DNA of 64,000 nt from Sphingomonas aquatilis (GCF_014196115.1 NZ_JACIDB010000001.1:682001-746000), one strand, 5' to 3'. Numbered from the stretch's first letter, positions 35,910-44,405 are shown. The notes: generated by a model from the sequence alone, not told the origin. Numbers and translations are program-made.

Positions 35910-36598
35910 TGCTCTCGGCAGAGGAATGGGGGATCGTCGGGCTGAGCCTGCGCGTCGGCGGGGTGGCGGTGGCGGCGATGCTGCCGGTCGCCTTCGCGCT
36001 GGCGTGGGCTTTGGCGCGCGGGCGGTTTCCGGGCAAATTGCTGCTCGACGCGATCGTCCACCTGCCGCTGGTGGTGCCGCCGGTGGTGACGGGGTGGCTG
36101 CTGCTCATTGCCTTCGGCCCGAACGGCCCCGCCGGCGCGCTGCTCGAACGCTGGTTTGGGGTCAGCGTGCTGTTTCGCTGGACCGGGGCGGCGATCGCGG
36201 CGGGCGTAATGGCGATGCCGCTGATGGTGCGCGCGATGCGGCTGTCGATCGAGGCGGTCGACCCGCGGCTGGAAAGCGCGGCGCGCACGCTGGGGGCGGG
36301 GCCTGCCCGCGTGTTCTGGACGCTGACGCTGCCGCTGAGCTTGCCGGGCGTACTGGCGGGCGCAGTGCTGGGTTTCGCGCGCTCGATCGGGGAGTTCGGC
36401 GCGACGATCACCTTCGTCTCCAACGTGCCGGGACAGACGCAGACGCTGCCGCTCGCCATCTATTCGGCGCTTCAGCAACCGGGGGCAGAGGCGAGCGTGT
36501 GGCGGCTGTCGGGGATCGCGGTGGCGCTGAGCCTGATCGCGCTGCTGGCGTCCGAATTGCTCACCCGGCGCGTGCGACGGGGGCTGCATGTCCTTTGA
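35909..36598 (+). CDS. modB: Molybdate ABC transporter permease
   Basis: A 229-residue permease with five to six membrane helices and the EAA loop that contacts the ATPase (ESAARTLGAGPARVFWTLTLPLSLPG near 130-155). Its ATG overlaps modA and its end overlaps the start of modC by 11 bases, so modABC is one translated unit. A longer upstream reading crosses modA in another frame and is rejected. Confidence 0.95.
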   Translation: MLSAEEWGIVGLSLRVGGVAVAAMLPVAFALAWALARGRFPGKLLLDAIVHLPLVVPPVVTGWLLLIAFGPNGPAGALLERWFGVSVLFRWTGAAIAAGVMAMPLMVRAMRLSIEAVDPRLESAARTLGAGPARVFWTLTLPLSLPGVLAGAVLGFARSIGEFGATITFVSNVPGQTQTLPLAIYSALQQPGAEASVWRLSGIAVALSLIALLASELLTRRVRRGLHVL

Positions 36599-37190
36599 AG
36601 TGCGCGTCACCAAGACGCTGGGCGACACGCGCGTCGCGATCGATCTGGCGGTGGGGGAAGGGCTGACGGTGCTGTTCGGGCCGTCCGGCATCGGCAAGAC
36701 CAGCGTGCTCAACATGGTCGCCGGCCTGCTGCGCCCCGATGCAGGCCGGATCGTGGTCGGCGACACGGTGGTGTTCGACGCGGCGGCCGGCATCGACCTG
36801 CCGCCCGAGCGGCGGCGGGCGGGCTATGTCTTTCAGGACCCGCGGTTGTTCCCGCACCGCCGGGTGCGCGCGAACCTGCTGTACGGGGCGAAGGACGAGA
36901 GCGCCCTCGATGCTACCGTCGCGATGCTGGGCATCGGCCATCTGTTGGGGCGCTGGCCGGGCACGTTGTCGGGCGGCGAGGCGCGGCGGGTGGCGATCGG
37001 CCGGGCCCTGCTCAGCGACCCCGCCTTCCTGCTGCTCGACGAACCCTTGTCGTCGCTCGACCGGGCGCGGCGGGGCGAGATCATGGACGCGATCCTGCGC
37101 GTTCGCGACGAGGTTCGCCTGCCGATCCTGATGGTGACGCACGACCCTGAAGAAGCGGAGCGGCTGGGCACACGTATCGTCCGCTTCTGA
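36588..37190 (+). CDS. modC: Molybdate ABC transporter ATP-binding protein (short, no Mop domain)
   Basis: A 200-residue ATPase with all ABC motifs: Walker A GPSGIGKTS near residue 33, Q-loop AGYVFQDPR, signature LSGGEARR near 123, Walker B FLLLDEP near 143 and the H-loop THDPEEA. It stops soon after the ATPase domain, while most ModC proteins have a further C-terminal Mop (TOBE) molybdate-sensing domain and about 350 residues. Regulation of transport by cytoplasmic molybdate is therefore expected to be missing. Confidence 0.9.
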   Translation: MSFEVRVTKTLGDTRVAIDLAVGEGLTVLFGPSGIGKTSVLNMVAGLLRPDAGRIVVGDTVVFDAAAGIDLPPERRRAGYVFQDPRLFPHRRVRANLLYGAKDESALDATVAMLGIGHLLGRWPGTLSGGEARRVAIGRALLSDPAFLLLDEPLSSLDRARRGEIMDAILRVRDEVRLPILMVTHDPEEAERLGTRIVRF

Positions 37191-37270
37191 CCAATCTTTC
37201 ACCGCAATTGCCTGCCAGACATTGGGGCGGTCGGGAGCATTGCGGCCGGGCTTTGGGGGGAGAAGCGGTC

Positions 37271-39805
37271 ATGCACGACTCGCGTCTTGGCTGTCTGCGT
37301 GTGCTCGCTGGCGTTGCGATGTTGGTTCCGGGCGTCGCCGCAGCGCAGGCGGACGAGGGGAAGGCAGGCGACATCGTCATCACCGGCAAGCGACCGCGTG
37401 GGTCGGCGATCGGCGATGTGGAGCCGGTTGCGGTGCTCGACGCCGGGCAATTGCGGACGCTCGGCACCAACATCGACGATATCCTGCGTCAATTGAAGCC
37501 GCTGACCACTTCGGCAAGCGGCGCGGATCCCGTGTTCCTGCTCAACGGGCGCCGCATCTCCGGCTATCAGGAGGTGCAGACGCTGCCGCCCGAGACGATC
37601 GAGCGGACCGAGGTACTGCCCGAAACGGAGGCGTCGCGCTTCGGCTTTCCGCCGACGGTTAGACTCGTCAATTTTATCACGAAGCCGCATTTCCGGGCGC
37701 TGGCCGTGGAGCAGAGCGCGTCGACCACGACCGATGGTGGCGGCAGCGCCGCGACGCTGTCGCTCAGTCCGACGCGGATCGATCGCGACCGGCGCTTCGT
37801 CGCGACGATCGAATATCTCCACCAGGACGCGTTGCCCTATGCGCGGCGGCCGACCTTTGCCGATCCCGACAGCCTGTTCGATCCGACCGGCAACGTCACC
37901 GGGATCGGCGGGGCCAGCCTGTCCCCGACGCTCGACGCGCTGGCCGGCCAACGCGTGACGGTAGCGCCCGTGCCGCTCGATCCAGCGCGGCGTGGTCTGT
38001 TGTCGGCCTATGCCGCGGCGGCGAACGTGCCGCGTCGGTTCGACATGGCGCCGTATGGAGCGCTGCAATCGAACGACGAGGTTAAGATCAACGCGACGCA
38101 GGCCGTACCGATCGGCAAGACGGTGACGGCATCGCTCAACCTGTCGATGGACGCCAAGGGCGGGTCGCGACCGGGTGGCCTCGCCACCGCGGTGCTGCGC
38201 GTCCCCGGGAGCAACCCGTATTCGCCCTTCGGCACCGACGTTCTGCTGTACCGCAATCTGCCGGAGGCCGGCGTCTTGCGCCAGTCGGGCGGGGGCCTGC
38301 AATTGCATGCGGGCGGCACGGTGCAGGGGAGCGTGAAGCGCTGGCTGTGGACCGTCACCGGCAATTACGACCGGGCGCTGACCCGCTTCATGCTCGACCA
38401 GGGCGTGGATCTGACTCGCGTCCAGGCGGCGATCACGGCCGGCGCCGATCCGTTTCGCGGCTTTGCGGTGCAGGACGTCGCGACCCGGTTGACCAGCCGC
38501 AGCCGATCCGTCGCGGAGACGCTGTCGAGCAACGCGACGGCGACGGGACCCGTGGCGCGACTGCCGGCGGGGGAGGCGCGGATGACGCTGATCGCGGACT
38601 ATGCCCGCACCGGTAGCAACGGCACCCTGGCTGGGAGCGACGGGACCGCACGGAGCCTGACGCGGTCGGTGCGGAGCGCGAGCGCCAACGTCGATCTGCC
38701 GATCGCATCGCGGGAGCGGGGCGTGCTGGGCGCGATCGGCACGCTGTCGGCCAATGCGACGCTGGGCGTATCGTCGGTGTCGGATTACGGGAGCCTGCTG
38801 TCGCGCTATCTGGGGCTGACCTGGACCCCCGTTTCGCCGGTGCAGGTCACCGCGTCGCTGAACGTGACGCAGAACGCGCCGGACATTGGGCAATTGACCC
38901 AGCCGGTCGTCACGATCACCAACGTCGCCTTCTTCGACTTCGCGACGGGCACCAATGCGCTCGTCACCCTGACGAGTGGCGGCAATGCCGATCTGGCGCC
39001 GGAGCGGCGGCGCGTCAGCACAGTGGGGGCAACGTGGAAGCCGATGAAGGCTCGCGAGTTACGGCTGGCGCTGAATTATATCGAGACGCGGATCGACGAT
39101 CAGACGGTCAACATCGTCCGGGGAAGCCCCGCGCTGCTCGCGGCGTTTCCGGAGCGGTTTCGCCGCAATGCCGATGGCCAGTTGCTGACGGCGGACCTGC
39201 GGCCGATCAACGTCGCCTTCGAACGGGAGCGCAAGCTGGAGGGGCGGATCAACCTGTGGACGCCGCTGGGCGCTGCGCCCAAGCCGCCTGCCGCGCCGGC
39301 CGGCAGCACCGCCCCGCCGCCGCCGCAACGGCAACGGCCGTCGCTGTACAGCTTCGTTACCGCGACTCTGCGGCTGGACGATCAGGTGAGGTTGCGGCCG
39401 GGGCAGCCGGTGTTCGACGCGCTGGACGGCGATGGGGTGAGCAGCGTGCAGGAGCGGTCGCGGTTCGAGGCACAGGGGGCAATCGGCGGTTCGGTGGGGG
39501 CGGTGCAGGGCGGCATCTTCGGCCTGTGGAAAGCGCCGACCCGGATCCGCAGCGACATTCCGAGCGCCGACCTGCGCTTTTCGCCGAGGATGTTCTTTTC
39601 GCTCTATTCGACGTTCGATGCCGCCAAGCTGGCGCCGAAGGCCGACTGGACGAAGCGGATGACGCTGCAATTCACGGTGCAGAACCTGTTCAACAACCGG
39701 GTGCAGGTTCGGGACCGGACCGGGGCGACGCCCTATGCCTTCCAGCCGTCGTTTCTGGACTGGTATGGGCGGGTCGTGAAGCTGTCGGTGCGTAAGTTGT
39801 TTTGA
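37271..39805 (+). CDS. TonB-dependent-receptor-like outer-membrane protein
   Basis: An 844-residue protein with a signal peptide (GVAMLVPGVAAAQA) and an early IVITGKRPRG stretch, as in sphingomonad TonB-dependent receptors. A plug-like region (DDILRQLKPLTTSASGADPVFLLNGRRISG, then PPETIERTEVLPE) is followed by a long beta-barrel and a C-terminal FNNRVQ...VRKLF ending in Phe. The usual plug motif for a loop near AIAGVVNI is replaced by PPTVRLVNF, so the plug is divergent. Ligand unknown. The start has AGAAGCGG 5 bases before the ATG. Confidence 0.8.
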   Translation: MHDSRLGCLRVLAGVAMLVPGVAAAQADEGKAGDIVITGKRPRGSAIGDVEPVAVLDAGQLRTLGTNIDDILRQLKPLTTSASGADPVFLLNGRRISGYQEVQTLPPETIERTEVLPETEASRFGFPPTVRLVNFITKPHFRALAVEQSASTTTDGGGSAATLSLSPTRIDRDRRFVATIEYLHQDALPYARRPTFADPDSLFDPTGNVTGIGGASLSPTLDALAGQRVTVAPVPLDPARRGLLSAYAAAANVPRRFDMAPYGALQSNDEVKINATQAVPIGKTVTASLNLSMDAKGGSRPGGLATAVLRVPGSNPYSPFGTDVLLYRNLPEAGVLRQSGGGLQLHAGGTVQGSVKRWLWTVTGNYDRALTRFMLDQGVDLTRVQAAITAGADPFRGFAVQDVATRLTSRSRSVAETLSSNATATGPVARLPAGEARMTLIADYARTGSNGTLAGSDGTARSLTRSVRSASANVDLPIASRERGVLGAIGTLSANATLGVSSVSDYGSLLSRYLGLTWTPVSPVQVTASLNVTQNAPDIGQLTQPVVTITNVAFFDFATGTNALVTLTSGGNADLAPERRRVSTVGATWKPMKARELRLALNYIETRIDDQTVNIVRGSPALLAAFPERFRRNADGQLLTADLRPINVAFERERKLEGRINLWTPLGAAPKPPAAPAGSTAPPPPQRQRPSLYSFVTATLRLDDQVRLRPGQPVFDALDGDGVSSVQERSRFEAQGAIGGSVGAVQGGIFGLWKAPTRIRSDIPSADLRFSPRMFFSLYSTFDAAKLAPKADWTKRMTLQFTVQNLFNNRVQVRDRTGATPYAFQPSFLDWYGRVVKLSVRKLF

Positions 39806-39813
39806 GGGCAACG

Positions 39814-39850
39814 AAAAAGGCGGTCCGTTGCCGGGCCGCCTTGATCGTTT
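39814..39850. terminator. Terminator between the receptor gene and rpsI
   Basis: AAGGCGGTCC and GGGCCGCCTT pair over 10 bases with a 6-base loop (39817-39842), flanked by AAAAA on one side and GATCGTTTT on the other, so it can work from both strands. Confidence 0.8.
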
Positions 39851-39868
39851 TGTAGCTGAGGGCCACGC

Positions 39869-39963
39869 CGTCACGGAGCAAGTCCGTGACGTCAGACGAA
39901 GGCGGTGATGCCGCCTTCGCTGGCCGCCGTGGCGAGTCTTTGGATTGCCGAAACAATCCAAAG
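39869..39963. other. Three further perfect hairpins before rpsI
   Basis: CGTCACGGA...TCCGTGACG (39869-39891, 9-base stem), CGAAGGCGG...CCGCCTTCG (39897-39919, 9-base stem) and CTTTGGATTG...CAATCCAAAG (39938-39963, 10-base stem) lie one after another between the terminator and the rpsI stop. Unrelated in sequence. They probably form a structured rpsI 3' end. Confidence 0.7.
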
Positions 39964-39974
39964 CTGCCCGCGGA

Positions 39975-40535
39975 TTAACGCTTCGAGAACTGGAAGCTGC
40001 GGCGGGCCTTGGCGCGGCCGTACTTCTTACGCTCGACCGTACGGCTGTCGCGGGTCAGGAAGCCAGCGGCCTTCACCGGCGAGCGCAGGATCGGCTCGTA
40101 CTTGGTCAGCGCCTGGCTGATGCCGTGCTTGACCGCGCCGGCCTGACCCGAGAGGCCACCGCCCTTGACGGTGCAGACGACGTCATACTGACCTTCGCGC
40201 TCGGTGATGCCGAACACTTGGTTGATGACGAGGCGCAGCGTCGGACGCGCGAAATACACTTCCTGGTCACGACCGTTGATCGTGATCTTGCCCGAACCCG
40301 GCTTCAGCCAGACGCGTGCGACGGCGTCCTTACGACGGCCGGTTGCATAGGCGCGGCCGAACTTGTCGAGTTCCTGCTGACGCAGCGGCGTGGTCGGCTG
40401 GGTCTGCACCGGCGCGGCGGTTTCGCCCTCGGCACCATTGGCGGCACCGTTGGTCGCCGGAGCGGCGGCAGGAGCCTGGGCCGCCTGCTGGGTCAGCGAG
40501 GCGAGGTCGGAAAGGGACTGGCGATTGTCGGTCAT
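39975..40535 (-). CDS. rpsI: 30S ribosomal protein S9
   Basis: A 186-residue protein. The C-terminal 130 residues are S9: [24 protein letters not shown], then [13 protein letters not shown] and the end [14 protein letters not shown] that reaches the P site. The first 55 residues are an Ala/Gln/Pro-rich extension not found in E. coli S9 but common in sphingomonads. Its ATG shares a base with the rplM stop (TAATG), so the two are translated together. Confidence 0.96.
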   Translation of the reverse strand: MTDNRQSLSDLASLTQQAAQAPAAAPATNGAANGAEGETAAPVQTQPTTPLRQQELDKFGRAYATGRRKDAVARVWLKPGSGKITINGRDQEVYFARPTLRLVINQVFGITEREGQYDVVCTVKGGGLSGQAGAVKHGISQALTKYEPILRSPVKAAGFLTRDSRTVERKKYGRAKARRSFQFSKR

Positions 40536-41014
40536 TACGCGCCCACCTTGTTCTTGCGGTTCATGCCCGCGATATCGAGAACCTCAGGGTTCTGGGCTTC
40601 GTGCGGATGCTCCGAACCCTTGAAGATGCGCAGGTTGCGCATCTGCTCGCGGCCGAGCGGACCACGGGGGATCATGCGCTCGACGGCCTTCTCGAGAACG
40701 CGCTCCGGGAAGCGGCCTTCGAGGACCTTGGCGGCGGTGATGCCCTTGATGCCGCCGGCATAGCCGGTGTGCTTGTAATAGACCTTCTTCGCCGCCTTGT
40801 TCGACGTGAAGCGGATCTTGTCGGCGTTGATGACGATCACATTGTCACCGCAGTCGACGTGCGGGGTGAACGACGTCTTGTGCTTGCCGCGCAGGATGTT
40901 GGCGATGATCGACGCGGTGCGGCCGACGACGAGGTCGGTGGCGTCGATGATGTGCCACTTCTTTTCCACCTCATGCGGCTTGGCCGACTTGGTGGTCTTC
41001 ATGAGCGCCTTCAT
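40535..41014 (-). CDS. rplM: 50S ribosomal protein L13
   Basis: A 159-residue protein matching L13 throughout: [29 protein letters not shown], then [14 protein letters not shown] and [16 protein letters not shown] [12 protein letters not shown]. The ATG at 41014 gives [21 protein letters not shown], the usual alphaproteobacterial start. First gene of the rplM-rpsI pair, with a likely leader hairpin upstream. Confidence 0.97.
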   Translation of the reverse strand: MKALMKTTKSAKPHEVEKKWHIIDATDLVVGRTASIIANILRGKHKTSFTPHVDCGDNVIVINADKIRFTSNKAAKKVYYKHTGYAGGIKGITAAKVLEGRFPERVLEKAVERMIPRGPLGREQMRNLRIFKGSEHPHEAQNPEVLDIAGMNRKNKVGA

Positions 41015-41042
41015 GGGCGAGACCTTTCGGTTTGAAACGAGA

Positions 41043-41107
41043 CACGCCGCCTGTTTCCAAGCGGCGTGGTTGAGCGTGCCAATGCGGGAGGGCCCCGCGA
41101 AAGTCAA
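41043..41107 (-). promoter_or_regulatory. Candidate rplM promoter and leader hairpin
   Basis: On the minus strand TTGACT (41102-41107), 17 bases, then CATTGG (41079-41084) form a promoter-like pair with a good -35 and a weak -10. Just after the expected start of transcription, CACGCCGC...GCGGCGTG (41043-41068) makes an 8-base perfect stem 29 bases before the ATG. It could be a feedback leader for ribosomal protein L13 or the ctaA terminator. Confidence 0.4.
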
Positions 41108-41158
41108 GCAAACAGCGGGTTTGCTGACGGGTAAAATAATACCACAGGCCGCCGTCGC

Positions 41159-42217
41159 TCAGGCGAAGCGGCGGTCGCGGCCCCCGATCGCATGCGCGGC
41201 AAAGACGGTGGCGATCAGCAGGAGCGCGGCATTGCCCTGATGCGCGACGGCGATGTCGATCTGCACGCCGCTCATCAGCGTGGCGATGCCGAGCACGATC
41301 TGCAGCGTCACGAGCAATACGACCCACAGCCCCGCCTTCGATCCGCTGCGCGTCGCCCGGATCGCGAGCCAGACAAGCGCGGCGGCGGTGGCGAAGGCCC
41401 ACCAGCGGTGGAAGAACTGGACGACGACGGGATTGTCGATCGCATTGCGCCACGCCGGGTCGACCATCGGCACGCCCGCGGGGAACACAGCGTCGCCCAT
41501 CAGCGGCCAGCTGGCGAAGGCATAGCCGGCATCGAGCCCGGCGGTGAACGCGCCATAGACGAGCTGCACGACCAGCGCCGCCAGCGCCAGCACCGCGGTG
41601 CGCGTCAGCCGCGCGGGCGGCGCCGAGGGATCGCGAAGCAGCGCCATGAGGTCGAGCGCGGTCCAGACGATGCCGGCGAGGATGGTCAGCGCGGTGAGCA
41701 GATGCACGGCAAGGCGAATATGGCTGACGTCGGTGCGGACCGACAGGCCTGAGGCGACCATCCACCAGCCGATCGCGCCCTGAAAGCCGCCGAGCGCGAG
41801 CAGCGCGCCGAGGCGCCAGCCATAGCCCGCCGGAATCTGGCGCCGCACCGCGAACCACAGCAGCGGCAGCGCGAAGGCCATGCCGATCAGCCGGCCCCAC
41901 AGGCGGTGCAGATATTCCCAGAAGAAGATGTGTTTGAATCCGGCGAGCGTCATGTCGCGGTTGAACGCCTGATATTCCGGGATGCGTTTGTAATTGTCGA
42001 ATTCGGCCTGCCACTGCGCCTGGTTCAGCGGCGGAATGGTGCCGCTGATCGGTTTCCATTGCGTGATCGACAGGCCGGATTCGGTCAGGCGGGTGATGCC
42101 GCCGATCACGACCATCGCGACGATCAGGCCGGCGACGACGAACAGCCATCGCGCCACGCTGCGAGGGCGGGCACGGGAAAGGAAAGCGGCGCTGGGTTGA
42201 AGCATGCCGAGGCTCAT
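41159..42217 (-). CDS. ctaA: Heme A synthase (COX15/CtaA family)
   Basis: A 352-residue, roughly 8-helix membrane enzyme of the alphaproteobacterial CtaA type 2: IGGITRLTESGLSITQWKPISGTIPPL near residue 25-55 (with the conserved QW and TxSGLS pieces), and FHRWWAFATA near 275 with a heme-ligand His. It converts heme O to heme A for aa3-type oxidases. No aa3 genes are in the window. The ATG at 42217 is preferred over one at 42205 and over a longer Arg-rich frame. Confidence 0.92.
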   Translation of the reverse strand: MSLGMLQPSAAFLSRARPRSVARWLFVVAGLIVAMVVIGGITRLTESGLSITQWKPISGTIPPLNQAQWQAEFDNYKRIPEYQAFNRDMTLAGFKHIFFWEYLHRLWGRLIGMAFALPLLWFAVRRQIPAGYGWRLGALLALGGFQGAIGWWMVASGLSVRTDVSHIRLAVHLLTALTILAGIVWTALDLMALLRDPSAPPARLTRTAVLALAALVVQLVYGAFTAGLDAGYAFASWPLMGDAVFPAGVPMVDPAWRNAIDNPVVVQFFHRWWAFATAAALVWLAIRATRSGSKAGLWVVLLVTLQIVLGIATLMSGVQIDIAVAHQGNAALLLIATVFAAHAIGGRDRRFA

Positions 42218-42525
42218 ACGCCTGTTCCCGACCGCCGACCAGCGGCGTCGAAACCGCCAAAACGAGCGTGGAAGTGGACGAAGTGGACGATACGGTGTGT
42301 CTCGAAGCCCTCCCATGCGAAGGGGCGGATCGACCGGAGCGGCGAGGGACGTCCTACGACGGAACAGGATGCCGGCAACGAATCGCGCCGGACCGAATCA
42401 GTCATATGTCGACTGTTCACGCTTTTTCCCAAATAGGACAGCGATATTTTGCGTCCCTAAAAGGCATGCACCTTCCCGTAACCAAATGGCGATAGACCAT
42501 GTCCAGGATAGGGCGGGAGTTTTCG
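42218..42525. other. Divergent region between ctaA and the STAS-like gene
   Basis: No gene is seen in these 308 bases. They must carry the promoters of ctaA and of the gene at 42526. AAATAGGACA at 42431-42440 repeats the left part of the cyo palindrome at 13991-14000, and GCGTCCCTA at 42451-42459 could form its loose inverted partner. Confidence 0.4.
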
Positions 42526-42921
42526 ATGTTTAACGTGACGGTAGACATCGAACGCGGCTGTTTCGAAAGTACAATATTTGGCTTCTGGACGCTCGAGACC
42601 ATCAGCGACTTCCATCGCGCGGTTACCGAAGCGGGGCGCCGTATCCAGGCGACCGGGCGGGCGCCGATCAGCCTGTGCGATTACACCGGTGCGATGACGC
42701 AGAGCCAGGAGGTCATCGCCGCGTTGACCAAGATCATGGAGAATCCGATCGTCCGATCGCGGCGGGTGGCCATGTACACGGGCGACGTCATGCCGCGAAT
42801 GCAGGCGGTCCGCGCGACGCGCAACCGCCCCGAGTTCCGGTTCTTCACCGACAAGGACGAGGCGCGGGCCTGGCTGTTTGCGGACGAGGGTGACGCGTCA
42901 CCGCAACCGGTTGCGGCGTAG
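42526..42921 (+). CDS. STAS/SpoIIAA-like small protein
   Basis: A 131-residue protein beginning MFNVTVDIERGCFESTIFGFWTLETISDFHRAV, with the beta-alpha plan of a SpoIIAA/STAS (SEC14-related) domain and a C-terminal EFRFFTDKDEARAWLF helix. Such domains take part in anti-anti-sigma or similar partner-binding regulation. There is no obvious neighbour sigma factor or anti-sigma gene, and the serine that is phosphorylated in SpoIIAA is not evident. The ATG at 42526 has GGGAG before it. Confidence 0.65.
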   Translation: MFNVTVDIERGCFESTIFGFWTLETISDFHRAVTEAGRRIQATGRAPISLCDYTGAMTQSQEVIAALTKIMENPIVRSRRVAMYTGDVMPRMQAVRATRNRPEFRFFTDKDEARAWLFADEGDASPQPVAA

Positions 42922-42988
42922 GCGGGACGAGCCCCGGGGGTGTCACGGGGCATGACGCGCAAATCGATCGACGCAGGAACTGTATGAT

Positions 42989-43135
42989 AATTCCTCCCCC
43001 GCCAGGGGGAGGTGGCGCCGCCGGAGGCGGTGACGGAGGGGGCGGATAGGAACGTCTCCGGCAACTGGGCGCCACCCCGACCTCCCCCTCCGTCATGCCT
43101 GCGGCATGCCACCTCCCCCTGGCGGGGGAGGAATT
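42989..43135. repeat. Palindromic repeat family D (MITE-like, 147 bases)
   Basis: The 27-base ends (AATTCCTCCCCCGCCAGGGG... on the left) are perfect inverted copies, around a GC-rich middle with further small inverted parts (GCCGCCGGAGGCGG, GCATGCCTGCGGCATGCC). AT pairs at both tips recall a target or insertion site. One copy only is visible here. Confidence 0.88.
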
Positions 43136-43216
43136 AAGGACGGCATCGGGTGCCGATCCCCGGTTCTGTGCCTGCGTACCCACCGCCGACTGGACAATGC
43201 CTCCGGCCACATCTAA

Positions 43217-43236
43217 CGCATGATACATTATATCAT
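43217..43236 (+). promoter_or_regulatory. Zur/Fur-box-like palindrome before the ZIP gene
   Basis: ATGATACATTATATCAT has 6-base arms ATGATA and TATCAT around 5 bases. It lies just before the ribosome site and leader ORF of the zinc-transporter gene. A Zur-type repressor gene is at 44932. The sequence is AT-rich against the high-GC background, as zinc-regulator sites are. Confidence 0.55.
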
Positions 43237-43246
43237 GGAGGTGACG

Positions 43247-43309
43247 ATGCACGATGACGTGCCTGTGCCGGGCGCGCTGGCGTTCGGGACAACCGGGGCG
43301 GCACGGTGA
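43247..43309 (+). CDS. Leader ORF translationally coupled to the ZIP gene
   Basis: A 20-codon frame (MHDDVPVPGALAF...) with a strong ribosome site, TGGAGG, 8 bases before its ATG. Its TGA overlaps the ATG of the ZIP gene as TGATG (43307-43311). The ZIP gene itself has no good ribosome site, so translation is probably handed on from this leader. The peptide has no clear metal ligands beyond one His and two Asp. Confidence 0.5.
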   Translation: MHDDVPVPGALAFGTTGAAR

Positions 43310-43980
43310 TGCTGGTCCCGTATCTGCTGGGGATCGCCGCCGCCGGATCGACCTATGCCGGCGGGCGGCTCGCCATGCGGTTCGGGCGGCGGCAGGACCT
43401 GTTGTTCGGGCTCACCGGCGGGATGGTGGTGGGGCTGGCGTTGCTCGATCTGCTGCCCGAGGCGGTGGAGGGCGGCGGGAGCGCGAGCGAATGGGTGTTC
43501 GGCGCGGTCGCGATCGGCATGGCGCTGTATATGCTGCTCCACCGGTTGCCTGGAGGGGCGATGGTGGGGCGCGTCAGTCTGGTGCTGCACAGTCTGATGG
43601 ACGGGCTGGGCATCGGCTTTGCCTTTCAGGTGTCGCAGTCGACCGGTTGGCTGGTGGCGGCGGCCGTGCTGGCGCACGACATGGCGGACGGCGCCAATAT
43701 GATCGGGATATCGTCCACCGCCTGCCGGCCGGAGCGGGCGCACCGCTGGCTGATCGCCAATGCCGCCGCGCCGCTGGCTGGCGTTGCGATCGGGCAGGCG
43801 ATCCGCATCGACGCGCATCACCTGTCGCTGATGCTCGCGCTGTTCGCTGGCGGCTTCCTGTACATTGGTGCGTCCGAATTGCTGCCGCGCAGCCGCGGCG
43901 GCGCGCGGGGCTATGGCGCGGGGCTGGCGAGCATGGCTGGGATCGGCGTGATGGCGTGCGTCACCTATGCGGCGGGGTGA
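43309..43980 (+). CDS. ZIP family metal (zinc) transporter
   Basis: A 223-residue inner-membrane transporter with eight hydrophobic segments. The ZIP binuclear metal-site motifs are HSLMDGLGIG (HSxxDGxxxG, near residue 92) and HDMADGANMIG (near 123), plus DLLPEAVEGG near residue 48. It imports zinc or another divalent metal. It is the first gene of a zinc block with a Zur-type regulator and lies behind the Zur-like palindrome. Confidence 0.85.
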   Translation: MLVPYLLGIAAAGSTYAGGRLAMRFGRRQDLLFGLTGGMVVGLALLDLLPEAVEGGGSASEWVFGAVAIGMALYMLLHRLPGGAMVGRVSLVLHSLMDGLGIGFAFQVSQSTGWLVAAAVLAHDMADGANMIGISSTACRPERAHRWLIANAAAPLAGVAIGQAIRIDAHHLSLMLALFAGGFLYIGASELLPRSRGGARGYGAGLASMAGIGVMACVTYAAG

Positions 43981-44054
43981 CGGCGCCGTGCGGCTTCATC
44001 GCCGGTAAAGCCGGGGCGGATAGCATCGCGCCATATCACGGGAAGGACGATGGC

Positions 44055-44405
44055 ATGACGATTCCGGTTGGACGCGGGTGGGCCTTGACGCTGCTGATGG
44101 CGGCCGCATGCGTGCCCGCGCCGCTGCTGGCCCGGCCGTTGGCGAACGGCGCGTCTGGTCCGTCGACGTTCATCGTGTCGTGCGATTGCGCGACGTCCGT
44201 GAAGCGGGCGAGGGTGCAGCGCAGGATCGAGCGCGCGGGCGGCAGGATCCTGTATGCCTACGCGACCATCGGCGGATTTGCGGTGACGGCGCGGCGGCCT
44301 CAGGACGGCGCGGCGTTGCGGCGACGGCTGGAGCGCGTTGCGGGAATCCAGTCGGTACAGCCCGATAGCGTGATCCGGCTCGCCCCGCCCGGTGCGCCGC
44401 AGTGA
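44055..44405 (+). CDS. Orphan I9-type inhibitor (subtilisin propeptide-like) domain protein
   Basis: A 116-residue secreted protein with a signal peptide (LTLLMAAACVPAPLLA) and one domain: FIVSCDCATSVKRARVQRRIERAGGRILYAYATIGGFAVTARR split here by elements, ending with RVAGIQSVQPDSVIRL. The FIV...GRILYAY...GFAVTA...GIQSVQPD pattern is that of the peptidase S8 propeptide/inhibitor I9 fold, but no protease follows. A free-standing propeptide could be a protease inhibitor. It lies between the ZIP gene and the MerC-like gene, which is odd. Call is from motif shape only. Confidence 0.5.
   Translation: MTIPVGRGWALTLLMAAACVPAPLLARPLANGASGPSTFIVSCDCATSVKRARVQRRIERAGGRILYAYATIGGFAVTARRPQDGAALRRRLERVAGIQSVQPDSVIRLAPPGAPQ

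Noticed and set aside
43228..43980. Alternative longer starts of the ZIP gene
   Set aside because: The frame upstream has a stop at 43307-43309, so the ZIP protein cannot extend; the leader is in another frame.
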